The notes beneath the pieces are model-generated. The model was not told the DNA's origin. It saw only the letters and a program-made list of their open reading frames with translations, and did no database searches. From contig NZ_BBNN01000036.1 in NCBI RefSeq assembly GCF_000829695.1, positions 93,044 to 135,298 of the forward strand: a stretch of 42,255 nucleotides of DNA, written 5' to 3'. Positions within the stretch are counted from its first letter, which is position 1, and every line of letters begins with the position of its first letter. A program made the translations under genes and the position numbers. Source of the DNA: Streptomyces sp. NBRC 110035. Lineage in GTDB: Bacteria > Actinomycetota > Actinomycetes > Streptomycetales > Streptomycetaceae. Below are positions 24,672 through 32,377 of the stretch, in pieces.

Positions 24672-25457
24672 GTGCCTCCATCGTCTTCTGCATCCCGGCC
24701 GTCCCTGCTGGGCGTCTTCGGCCATCCGGACGACGAGTCCCTCCTGGCCGGCGGCGTCCTCGCGCAGCACGCCGCCGCGGGCGCCGCGACCGCCGTGGTC
24801 ACCGCCACCTGGGCGCCCGATAGCCACCGGGCCGGTGAACTCGCCGACGCCCTGGACATCCTGGGGGCGGGCAGGCCGCGCATGCTGGGATTCGTCGACG
24901 CCCGCATCCCCGACTCCGCGCCCGGACGGCCCCGGCTCTGCGACGCCCCGCTGGAGGAGGTGGCGGGGCTGATCGTCGAACACATCCGCGCCGTACGGCC
25001 ACAGCTCGTCGTCACTCACGACGCCTACGGCCAGCTCACCGGCCACCCGGACCACCTTCGCACCCACCAGGCGACCCTGCTGGCCTTCCACGCCGCCGGC
25101 CTGGAACACCTCTACCCGCAGGCCGGGGAACCGTGGCAGCCCGACGCGCTGTACGCCGCGACACATCCGCACTCGGGGGTGGGCGAACTGGGCGCGCATT
25201 TGACGCGGGTCGGCAAGAAGGTGCTCAGCGTGCCGGACGGACACGTCACCGAGACGGTCGACGTGAGCGACTACACGGACCGGAAGCTAGCCGCGATCCT
25301 GGCGCACCGCAGCGAAGCCGCGCGGGAGCGGCCCCTTCCCGGAATCCTCTCCCGGCTTCCCGCAGCGAAACGGGAGTCGATCATCGCGACGGAGTACTTC
25401 ACCCTCCTCGGCAGGAGGCCGGCGCCGGGCGGGGCGGTCCTCCAGCGGTCACGGTGA
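24672..25457 (+). CDS. PIG-L/LmbE-family deacetylase
   Basis: A 261-residue zinc-dependent N-deacetylase-like enzyme from GTG 24672. The signature HPDDESLLAGG at 18-28 supplies the first metal ligands and the general-base Asp. The second motif TGHPDHLRTHQA supplies the third histidine. Relatives remove acetyl groups from GlcNAc-inositol, GlcNAc-malate (bacillithiol), mycothiol or antibiotic precursors. In this operon it probably de-N-acylates a sugar-like intermediate. Its stop overlaps that of the convergent GNAT gene by nine bases. Confidence 0.9.
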   Translation: MPPSSSASRPSLLGVFGHPDDESLLAGGVLAQHAAAGAATAVVTATWAPDSHRAGELADALDILGAGRPRMLGFVDARIPDSAPGRPRLCDAPLEEVAGLIVEHIRAVRPQLVVTHDAYGQLTGHPDHLRTHQATLLAFHAAGLEHLYPQAGEPWQPDALYAATHPHSGVGELGAHLTRVGKKVLSVPDGHVTETVDVSDYTDRKLAAILAHRSEAARERPLPGILSRLPAAKRESIIATEYFTLLGRRPAPGGAVLQRSR

Positions 25458-25964
25458 GCTGCTGAGGGGCTTGGTCATGGCCCGGTTGACTTGGGGATCG
25501 CGTCCGGCGACGTAGGAGGGGCAAGGCAGGTAACCGACCCGGCGGTAGAGAGTGAGGGCGGCGGTGTTGCGCCGTCCGGTCTCCAGCACGATCTGCGTTG
25601 CGCCACGGCTGGCAGCGTGCCGTTCGAGATGTTCGAGGAGGTACCGGCCGATTCCGTGGCCGCGGGCGTCACCGGAGACGTACATCCGTTTGATCTCCGC
25701 GGTGTGCTCGTCGAGAAGGCGTACTCCTCCGCACCCGACTGCCTCTTCGCCGACGTGGGCGATCAGGAACAGGCCGACGGGCGGGTCAAAGTCTGCCTCG
25801 GGGGTGGTGTCCGGGTCGTCGGCGAAGCCGTACAGGCCGAGCTGTTCGGCGCGAAGGGCCTGGGTCAGGCGGCGGGCGTCCGGGTGGTCGTAGGGCGCGG
25901 CGGCCGTGGAGGGCGTCAGGCGTATCGCGGCCGGAGCTTCGGGGGCGGTGGGCACGGAGGTCAT
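25449..25964 (-). CDS. GNAT-family N-acetyltransferase
   Basis: A 171-residue acetyltransferase starting at ATG 25964, which overlaps the stop of the upstream regulator remnant (ATGA). It has the GNAT acetyl-CoA loop MYVSGDARGHGIGRYLLEHLE, followed by GATQIVLETGRRNTAALTLYRRVGY, the beta5-alpha4-beta6 end of the fold. Length and order are typical. The acceptor may be a small amine or a protein. The pair regulator-GNAT is translationally coupled. It faces the PIG-L deacetylase, an intriguing acylation/deacylation neighbourhood, but the two are on separate transcripts. Confidence 0.9.
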   Translation of the reverse strand: MTSVPTAPEAPAAIRLTPSTAAAPYDHPDARRLTQALRAEQLGLYGFADDPDTTPEADFDPPVGLFLIAHVGEEAVGCGGVRLLDEHTAEIKRMYVSGDARGHGIGRYLLEHLERHAASRGATQIVLETGRRNTAALTLYRRVGYLPCPSYVAGRDPQVNRAMTKPLSSSP

Positions 25965-26680
25965 GAAGCCGATAGTGCCCTGTCGACGGCGGTGAGCGCA
26001 CGGGCGCCGTCCGGTGCGCGCATGCGGACGCCGGCTGAACGGCGGATCCGGCGCAGGAGGTTGCGGCAGCGGATGGACTGCACGTCGGGTACCCGGTCGG
26101 CGAGTTGCAGGAGGGTGGCTGCGGTGGCTTCGGGGTCGCGGGCGAGGAGGTGGGCGTGCGCGAGGTGGATGCCGTGCAGGGGGGCGGAGCGGGGGAATCC
26201 GCTGGTGGGGCCGTGGTCGGTGAGGGGGGATAGGAGCGTGGTCGCCTCGGCGAGCAGGCGCCTGGTGTGGGCGGGGTTGGTGGCGGCGAGTTCGACGAGG
26301 GCGTGGCCGGCCTTGGCGGAGACCTGTTCGGGGGTGAAGTAGTACAGGGAGGGCGGGTCGTCGTCGCGGCGGTGTTCCAGGAGGGTCCGGCAGCGGTCGG
26401 TGGCGTCGCGGAAGGCGCTGATGTCGCCGGCGGCGGCGTGGGCGGTGGCCATGCGGCCCCAGGCGCGGGCGCGGACGACGGGGCTGCTGCGGGCGGTGTG
26501 GTCGACGGCGGCTTCGGCGTAGCGCAGGGCGGCGGCGGGCTTGCCGGTCGCGGCGTGCTGGTAGGCCAGCATGCCTAAGACGTTGGCGACCGTGGTGGTG
26601 TCGTCGGCGGCTCGGGCGAGGCGGATCGCGAGGAGCTGGTAGCGCTGGGTGGCCGCGTGGAGGTCGGCGTCGAAGGCCAT
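25961..26680 (-). pseudogene. TPR-type regulator, N-terminus lost
   Basis: From MAFDADLHAATQRYQLLAIR (ATG at 26680) to the end (RALTAVDRALSAS) this is the C-terminal half of a helical, TPR-containing Streptomyces regulator. It has repeats such as VLGMLAYQHAATGKPAAALRYAEAA, RARAWGRMATAHAAAGD and GHALVELAATNPAHTRRLL. The DNA-binding N-terminal part expected before it is absent, and upstream sequence (about 26695 on) belongs to something else. A TTA codon is present at 26576-26578. A protein of 239 residues could still be made from 26680 and couples into the GNAT gene. Confidence 0.65.
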
Positions 26681-26694
26681 CCACCCTCTGAGCC

Positions 26695-27079
26695 CGGCAC
26701 CCGATCGCGCCCGACGTGCCCACGAACGCGCGCCTTGTCGAGCATCCCGGCGAGCTTGCCCTCGGCGTACCGCTCCCCCTTGCGCGAGCGCAGCGACCGC
26801 GCCCAGGCGCCGCCCGCCGTCGGGCGCAGCACCAGGGCCTCCCGCCACTGCGCGAGGGTCCACTCCCGGCCGGGCTGGGAGACCGCGACCGCCAGGGCCA
26901 TCGGTCAGCCGGTAGCCGGAATCGGCGGCCGTCCTGCCCGCGTACCGGCCCTCGGTGTCGCCCTCCAGCAGCAGCCGGCGCGCACGCCCCGACAGACCCG
27001 GCAGCCCTTGCACCCATTTGGTCAACGACGGCCGCCGAACAGGCCGGTGCGAGATGGCCCGTACGGCGGGACGGTTCAC
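26695..27079 (-). pseudogene. Fragment of an unidentified, possibly plasmid-type gene
   Basis: Two minus-strand frames look coding. The first (upstream) reads SLTKWVQGLPGLSGRARRLL, EGDTEGRYAGRTAADSGYRL. The second, starting at ATG 26901, reads GREWTLAQWREALVLRPTAG, RSLRSRKGERYAEGKLAG. They look like consecutive parts of one helical protein interrupted by a frameshift near 26901. The sequence then runs into the regulator remnant near 26690. The style resembles accessory proteins of Streptomyces plasmids/ICEs, but this is a memory-based impression. Confidence 0.35.
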
Positions 27080-27372
27080 ACCCCCACCCCCGCCCCGCTC
27101 CCATGCGCAATCGAGCCTGGCAAGGCCGAAGGACGTCGTACGGACATGGCGCGCTCCGGCAGCGCGGGGCAGATCAGGGCACGGACCTCAGCGGCCGCCT
27201 GCGCGTACCAGTCCGGCTCGGCATCCGCCTCGGTCGTCGGCCGGGCGGCCTGCAGCATACGCAGCCGGTCGTTCAGGAGCGCGTGCGCCGTGTTGAACCG
27301 GGCCGTCTGGGCGGTCTCTTCAGCTGCCTCGCGGGCCTCGTCGAGGCTGTCGTGGAGGTGGCTGCGCCGCAT
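27076..27372 (-). CDS. Hypothetical 98-residue protein
   Basis: A minus-strand frame starting at ATG 27372 encodes a helical, charged protein (MRRSHLHDSLDEAREAAEET, ALLNDRLRMLQAARPTTEAD). Composition is that of a real soluble protein up to about residue 75, then becomes Gly/Ser-poor in order and may be debris. No strong ribosome-binding site is seen. It lies in a patch of gene fragments, so it may be only the 5' part of a broken gene. No family recognised. Confidence 0.4.
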   Translation of the reverse strand: MRRSHLHDSLDEAREAAEETAQTARFNTAHALLNDRLRMLQAARPTTEADAEPDWYAQAAAEVRALICPALPERAMSVRRPSALPGSIAHGSGAGVGV

Positions 27373-27377
27373 CTCGG

Positions 27378-27740
27378 TGGGATCTGCTGGACTGGTCGGC
27401 GCCGCAGGACCGCCCCGAGTTACTCGGGCTGTTGTACAGCGGGGCCAGTGTGCTCGTCCAGCACGACGGGGAGCCGCTGCTGGGCCGGGCGCGAGGGATG
27501 CGAGCGGGGGCGTCGATCACGTCGATGTCGACGGTGACGAGCCTGACCGCCGACCTGCTGGAGGAACTGGATCTGCGCCCGGGCCTGCGGGTACTGGACG
27601 TCGGGACGGGAGCAGGGGTGACCGCCGCCGTGGCCTGCCAGATCTGCGGCGACCAGGGAGTGACAACCCTCGACCGGGACCGGAACCTCACCGACGCGGC
27701 CGCCGCGAGGTTCGGCGCGGTGCCTTCGGGCACGTACGCG
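27378..27740 (+). pseudogene. SAM methyltransferase N-terminal remnant
   Basis: A plus-strand frame reads DLLDWSAPQDRPELLGLLYS, ITSMSTVTSLTADLLEELDL and RPGLRVLDVGTGAGVTAAVA. This is the lead-in and motif I of a protein-isoaspartate/FxLD-type methyltransferase. It lacks a start codon and loses similarity after LDRDRNLTDAAAARFG near 27720, so both ends are missing. A TTA codon sits at 27420-27422. From here to 27975 I see nothing further that looks like a gene. Confidence 0.5.
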
Positions 27741-27975
27741 AAGCCGTCCCAGGACTCCAGGACCCGCGGTTCCTCGGGTCTCACGTGGGTGGCACCGCCG
27801 TCGACGGGCCGGTGCCTTCGGTGCCCACCATCACCCGCGTCACACTACGCGGGCAGCGATGTCTGCGGATGTCGACGACGCCGCTACAGGCACGGATCCT
27901 TCTGCATGTGAAGAGGCTCGTGCCGGTTCTGCGCGTTCGAGTGCCGTCGGTGCACTCCTTGGGGGCTCGGCTGGG

Positions 27976-28692
27976 TTATGTTCGGAAACACCGAACGTCC
28001 ACGACGTCCATGCCTGCGGCCTTGGCTGCCTGTACGCCTTCGGTCGAGTCTTCGTAGACCAGGCAGCGGGCGGGTGCGACGGCGAGGCGGGCCGCGGTGA
28101 GGAGGAACAGCCCGGGGTCCGGTTTGCCCCGGGGGGCGTCTTCACCGGTGATGACGTGGGTGAACAGAGGGCGTAGGCCGGTGGCGTCGAGGCCGGCGTG
28201 GACGGCTCGGCGTGCACCGCCCGAGGCGATTGCCAGGGGAAGGTGGCCGTGCAGGGTCTCGGCAAGCTGGACCACCGGCTGGTATGTCTGCAGTTCGGTG
28301 ATCTCGTCGAGGATCAGGTCGAGGCACTGGGCGACAACCTCGTCGATCGGCACGTGGGTCCCCGTGGCGGCTGCCAGTTCGCTGATCAGCTCTGCACCGG
28401 AGGTCCCGATCCTGGACGTGTAGAACGACTCGTTGAGCGTGAGACCCCAGCTGGCGCAGGCGCGGGAGAGGCCTCGGAAGTTGAGGGGATGGCTGTTGCC
28501 GAGCGTTCCGTCCCAGTCGAAGAGCACCGCGTCGTAGCGGTCCGGGTCCGGAGGATTCCCGTGGTCGCAGGTGCCGGGTGTCGGGCAGCTGGCGTCGGGT
28601 GGTGAAGCGGCGCCGAGCGGGTCGCGTTCGTGTGGTGAGGTGGACGAGTGGTGGTCGGCCGGGGGGCCGATGTGGGGGTGACGTGCCTGCAT
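27976..28692 (-). CDS. HAD-superfamily phosphatase/phosphomutase
   Basis: A 238-residue HAD protein of the beta-phosphoglucomutase/phosphoglycolate phosphatase group. About 50 unusual Pro/His-rich residues precede the first HAD motif FDWDGTLGNS (Asp59, Asp61). The alpha-helical cap follows. Motif II is IASGG, motif III is GEDAPRGKPDPGLFL, and motif IV is VYEDSTEGVQAAKAAGM. It would remove or move phosphate on a small metabolite. It is the last gene of the minus-strand operon, 21 bases after the APH-like gene. A later start could omit the N-terminal extension, but GAGG upstream of 28692 supports the long form. Confidence 0.88.
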   Translation of the reverse strand: MQARHPHIGPPADHHSSTSPHERDPLGAASPPDASCPTPGTCDHGNPPDPDRYDAVLFDWDGTLGNSHPLNFRGLSRACASWGLTLNESFYTSRIGTSGAELISELAAATGTHVPIDEVVAQCLDLILDEITELQTYQPVVQLAETLHGHLPLAIASGGARRAVHAGLDATGLRPLFTHVITGEDAPRGKPDPGLFLLTAARLAVAPARCLVYEDSTEGVQAAKAAGMDVVDVRCFRT

Positions 28693-28713
28693 GGGGGCCT
28701 CGCTGTCGCGTCG

Positions 28714-29472
28714 TCAGGTGGTTTTTGTGATCAGGTCTCGTGCGTGGCGCTGGGCAGCTACGTGGTCGGGCGGGGTGGCGGTGATCGCTGACATGAGACG
28801 TCCGAGCAGGTGAACGGAGCGGTAGGCGGCCAAGGTCTCTTCTGAGTGCGGGATGCCGTGGTCGGTGAGGAGTCGGCTCAGCTGGACCGGGTGGACGGCG
28901 AAGGCATGAGCGGCCCGGGCGTAGTCGAGGCTCGGATGCCCGTAGATCGCCAGCTCCCAGTCGAGGCCCGCGGTACCGGCTGGCCCGAACAGGAAGTTGC
29001 CGGGTTCCGGGTCGTTGTGCAGGAGACGAGGCGCGTCCGGTTCGGGCGGGGGCGCGCTCGCCAGTGCCTCGGCTGTGGCGGCGGCTTCGTGGAATCCGTG
29101 GCGGGCGAGTTCGGCTTGATATGAGGCGAGCCGCTCGCGCAGGTAGTCTCCCCAGCTTGCGGCCACCGGGTCGAAGAGACGACCGAAGCCGGGGCCGGTG
29201 ATGTGGTGGACGCGATGTAGGTAGGGGATGACTCGCCGCAGCGCCTCCTCACCGCTGCCTGGCGCCGTTCCGTGCAGACGTCGCAGGATCAGCAGTCGGC
29301 GGCCCCGGGCAGAACCGCCCGCAAGTACGGACGGGGCTCGTATGTCGGCCTGGGAAAGCCTCTGCAGGGCTGCCTTCTCGGTGTGCGCGCGCCAGGGTTC
29401 GCGGTAGACCTTGGCCACGGCGCCGGGCAGGCGGAGAAGCCGGTTGCTCGGGGGAATCACTGTGGCGCTCAT
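28714..29472 (-). CDS. APH-like phosphotransferase with altered catalytic loop
   Basis: A 252-residue protein whose ATG at 29472 overlaps the HprK-like stop (ATGA). The APH/choline-kinase core is clear: GAVAKVYREPWRAH with the ATP lysine, ILRRLHGTAPG hinge region, and RLLHNDPEPGNFLFGP followed by GLDWELAIYGHPSLDYAR. The catalytic loop is HND rather than HGD and the DFG-like motif is DWE. The Asp and Asn needed for catalysis are retained. It is smaller than usual (about 280-300 residues). It probably phosphorylates the pathway metabolite, or has drifted to another role. Confidence 0.85.
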   Translation of the reverse strand: MSATVIPPSNRLLRLPGAVAKVYREPWRAHTEKAALQRLSQADIRAPSVLAGGSARGRRLLILRRLHGTAPGSGEEALRRVIPYLHRVHHITGPGFGRLFDPVAASWGDYLRERLASYQAELARHGFHEAAATAEALASAPPPEPDAPRLLHNDPEPGNFLFGPAGTAGLDWELAIYGHPSLDYARAAHAFAVHPVQLSRLLTDHGIPHSEETLAAYRSVHLLGRLMSAITATPPDHVAAQRHARDLITKTT

Positions 29473-30689
29473 CGGTGTGAAGCGGGGCTGCTGAAGGCCG
29501 CGCGCACGGTCTCGGTGACGGCGGCGTACGGGGCGCGGGTGCCAAAGCGCAGGCTGACAGCCGGTCGGTCGGCGAGGGCGCCGACAACGCGGGCTCCGTT
29601 GCGCGCCAGGTCGTCGGGGCTGGTCGTCCGGATGCCGAGCCAGTCGCTGACGTAGATGTTGTCGCCCGGCGACATGCACTGAGCGCCCAGCAGCTCCCGG
29701 GCCGACTCGGGGTGCATCGCCTGCAGGTGTAGCTCCTGGGAGCCCTGGATGACCTGCGGGAAGACGACGAGATCCACGGTTGCGGACATTGCCAGTGGGG
29801 TGCCGGTGCGCTCATGCCATTCGGAGGGGAGGATGTGCAGTTTGTTGGAGCCGCGGAAGTTCTGCCAGTCGGTGTTCATCGTGGACTGGGGGCGCGTGAG
29901 GTCCCACTGCTCGGCGCTCGCGTATCCGAGTGCTTGCAGGGTGCCGCCGTTGAGCCGGATCGGGCCGGGCATGGCGACAGCCTGCGGGGCCACGCCTGAG
30001 CAAGCGTCAATCATGGTGCGGTCGTTGGAAAGGAAGGCGCCCTTCGCGGTCGCGGCCAGCGCGAGCGTGGACTTGCCGGCGCCGGAGTCGCCGACGACCA
30101 GGATGCCTCGGCCGTCCATGGTGGCGGCCGAGGCGTGCAGGCACACCCAGCCGTCGTCCTCGGCCCGCCGGTAGCCGATCTCTCGCAGGTGCCGGGCGGC
30201 GTTCATCGTGGCGTCGGTGTCGTCGCAGGTGATGACGGTGAAGCTGCCGGGGTGGCGGACGATGAGCTGCGGCGCGATCCCGGCATCGGGATCGGTCAGG
30301 AGTACCGGGCCGCCGGGCATCTGGTGCCATGTTGCCGGGGCACCGACGTGCATCAGTGCAGGGCGTGGTGCTCCGGTGCCCCGTGAACGGACACGCTCGG
30401 CAAGGGCCGAGACGTGAGCGCGGGGCAGGGCGAGACAGCGCATCGTCGCGGTGACGCCGGTGGCTGCGGCGTCGGGGCGCACGACGTTCCACAGGTTGCT
30501 GGGCGGCGTGAACAGGCGCTGTACGTAGGTCGTTGCGGTGCTGGTAGATGCGAGCACCTCGATCGTGAGACCGCTGAGCTGGACGGTGATCTTCTCGGTG
30601 CACCACGCGTCGAGGGAGGCCGCATGGGTGTCGCCGTGGAGGAAGGCGTCGAGCATGGATATGACCTGATCAGCGGCGGGCATCGGCAT
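29469..30689 (-). CDS. HprK-like P-loop kinase
   Basis: A 406-residue protein. The first half (about 1-180) is a poorly conserved domain. The second is an HPr-kinase/PEPCK-like P-loop module: WVCLHASAATMDGRGILVVG leading into GDSGAGKSTLALAA at 200-212, then FLSNDRTMID. HprK-related proteins outside phosphotransferase-system control occur in lasso-peptide and other biosynthetic clusters, where they phosphorylate small molecules or peptide tails. This one lies in the metabolic operon with no HPr gene, so a small-molecule or peptide kinase role is more likely. It overlaps the upstream gene by 20 bases. Confidence 0.85.
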   Translation of the reverse strand: MPMPAADQVISMLDAFLHGDTHAASLDAWCTEKITVQLSGLTIEVLASTSTATTYVQRLFTPPSNLWNVVRPDAAATGVTATMRCLALPRAHVSALAERVRSRGTGAPRPALMHVGAPATWHQMPGGPVLLTDPDAGIAPQLIVRHPGSFTVITCDDTDATMNAARHLREIGYRRAEDDGWVCLHASAATMDGRGILVVGDSGAGKSTLALAATAKGAFLSNDRTMIDACSGVAPQAVAMPGPIRLNGGTLQALGYASAEQWDLTRPQSTMNTDWQNFRGSNKLHILPSEWHERTGTPLAMSATVDLVVFPQVIQGSQELHLQAMHPESARELLGAQCMSPGDNIYVSDWLGIRTTSPDDLARNGARVVGALADRPAVSLRFGTRAPYAAVTETVRAAFSSPASHR

Positions 30690-31710
30690 CTCCGGCTGCG
30701 AGGAAGTGTTCGATCTTGCTCTGGCCGTTGCGGGCGTGCGGGATGTGGTGAGCCGTCAGGACGGAGGCGACGGTGTCGGCGGTCTGGGCCACGGACTGCC
30801 GGATCTGGGAGGCGGTCGCGGTACCTGGGGTGGCGGTGAAGCAGGCCCCGTACTCGATCTCGACCTGCTGCAGGGTGCCGGGGTGCGGAGCGAGGGTGGT
30901 GGTGTCGACGGTGACGGTGGACCAGTGGCCGTCCGTGTCGGCGGGCGAGGGCAGGTCCCATGTGGCGCGCTGGAGCAAGCCGGCATGAAGGAGGCGTGGG
31001 TGGCCGAGGACTTCTGCCACCTGGGCCAGGGCTTCCTCACGGGTGGCGGCGGGGCGGATGATTTTGTGGAGCCGGCCGCCCTTGAGGACTTTGGCCTTGG
31101 CCCACCATGTTCCGTCGGAACGGGGTGTGAGGGCGGCGTATTCGCGCCGTCCGGTACCGGGCGGCAGATAGATGTCCGAGCGCAGGACCCGCCGGTGGAT
31201 GGTGGGGCCGCTGACCGGCACACCGGTAGCGGGCAGGTGATCGCGCAGCAGACGGGCGACTGCGGCGGGGTTGGCCGGGACGGTGAGGGTGATCTTCTCC
31301 TCGGCCTCCGGGCCGTGTCCGGAGCGCTGCCCGGGGCGGGGCAGCGGGAAGTTCACCGCAGCACGCTCATCTGCGATGAGGCAGGCCCACGCCGTGAGAT
31401 CTCCGGACACGTCGGCGGACATGGTGGTGTGGTGGAAGGCTGCCAGGACGGCGGCGTCTGGACGCCATCCCACGGTGACGAAGAAGACGGCCTCACTGGT
31501 GGATTCGTCGACATGGCAGGCCCATAAGGGGACGCGGACCACCCCGAGGGCGGCCTCCTTCGGCCGGCCGCCGCTGGGTCCGTGCCACAGCTGACGGCGC
31601 AGGGTCGGCCCGTCAAGGACGAGAGCGGGGCCGGACACGGGGACGCTGAGATGGGCGTAGGCGACGCCGGGGTCGGCCGGCGAATCGGTGGTGGCCGCGA
31701 CAAGAAGCAC
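30670..31710 (-). CDS. Unrecognised 346-residue protein, possibly CYTH-like
   Basis: GTG 31710 with GAAGGGA eight bases upstream is the best start, as sequence further upstream is antisense-like. The protein is soluble and mostly beta. Its second half has features reminiscent of the CYTH/triphosphate tunnel fold: EEKITLTVP as a possible ExExK-like first strand, paired basic residues in WWAKAKVLKGGRLHKIIRP, and an acidic strand QVEIEYGACF. The first half (VAYAHLSVPVSGPALVLDG, VFFVTVGWRPDAAVLAAFH) is unknown. A TTA codon lies at codon 62. Its tight coupling to the HprK-like gene suggests joint function. Confidence 0.6.
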   Translation of the reverse strand: MLLVAATTDSPADPGVAYAHLSVPVSGPALVLDGPTLRRQLWHGPSGGRPKEAALGVVRVPLWACHVDESTSEAVFFVTVGWRPDAAVLAAFHHTTMSADVSGDLTAWACLIADERAAVNFPLPRPGQRSGHGPEAEEKITLTVPANPAAVARLLRDHLPATGVPVSGPTIHRRVLRSDIYLPPGTGRREYAALTPRSDGTWWAKAKVLKGGRLHKIIRPAATREEALAQVAEVLGHPRLLHAGLLQRATWDLPSPADTDGHWSTVTVDTTTLAPHPGTLQQVEIEYGACFTATPGTATASQIRQSVAQTADTVASVLTAHHIPHARNGQSKIEHFLAAGDADARR

Positions 31711-31732
31711 GAGTGAGTCCCTTCGGAATGGG

Positions 31733-32377
31733 CTACGGCCGGGTGAGGATCGCGCGCCATACCGAGCGCTGCCCCGGGTCTCCCGGGCTGAGGTACTGCA
31801 CGGCTTCCCCACTCGGGACGAGTCCTGCGGCATGGATGAAGCCGAGCAGGTCCTCGGGGGAAAGGAGCGTCATGTGCTGGCCGTTCGGCAGCGCGTACCG
31901 GTCGTCGCCGAGGGGAGTGAGGCACGGGTCGAGGTGACGGGCGGTGAAGAGGTTCAGCGACAGCGTTCCGCCAGGGAGAAGGACCCGGTGCAGCTCGCGC
32001 AGCGCCGTCGCGAGAGCGTCACGGTGGTGGAGGTTGTGCAGGACGCCGTGGCACACGACGAGGGACACCCTCCGGTCGTCCAGAGGGAGGCGGGTGACGT
32101 CGGCTTCGACGAAGGCGGTCCGGGGTCCGGCGTGGCGGCGGGCCTGGTTCAGCATGCCGGGGTGCAGGTCGATCGCGAGCACCCGGTAGCCCGCAGCAGC
32201 CAGGGCGGGCACGTTTCGGCCCGCACCGCAGCCCGCGTCGAGCGCGAGGGCGGCGTCGGGCACCGGGGCGGTGAGCAGATCCGCGAGGTAGGGCGGCGTG
32301 GGCAACTCGGCGAAAGCGGCGACCGTGGCGCGGTCGTTCCAGTAGGTGCCGGTGGGTGCTGGTCCAGTGTGGGTCAC
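31733..32377 (-). CDS. Class I SAM-dependent methyltransferase
   Basis: A 214-residue methyltransferase from GTG 32377, five to seven bases after AGGAGG and overlapping the GHMP-kinase stop (GTGA). Motif I is LALDAGCGAGRNVPALAAAG, motif II is VLAIDLHPGMLNQAR, followed by VEADVTRLPLDDRRVSLVVC and the core HNLHHRDALATALREL. It is of the Methyltransf_11 small-molecule type (EasF/UbiE-like fold). The gene downstream starts 22 bases on. It should methylate an O, N or C atom of the pathway intermediate. Confidence 0.9.
   Translation of the reverse strand: MTHTGPAPTGTYWNDRATVAAFAELPTPPYLADLLTAPVPDAALALDAGCGAGRNVPALAAAGYRVLAIDLHPGMLNQARRHAGPRTAFVEADVTRLPLDDRRVSLVVCHGVLHNLHHRDALATALRELHRVLLPGGTLSLNLFTARHLDPCLTPLGDDRYALPNGQHMTLLSPEDLLGFIHAAGLVPSGEAVQYLSPGDPGQRSVWRAILTRP

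Noticed and set aside
25965..27110. A 553-codon minus-strand frame joining unknown sequence to the GNAT domain
   Set aside because: Upstream of ATG 25964 the translation is Arg/Pro/His-rich and out of frame with the TPR-type regulator. The GNAT gene starts at 25964 by coupling to the regulator stop.
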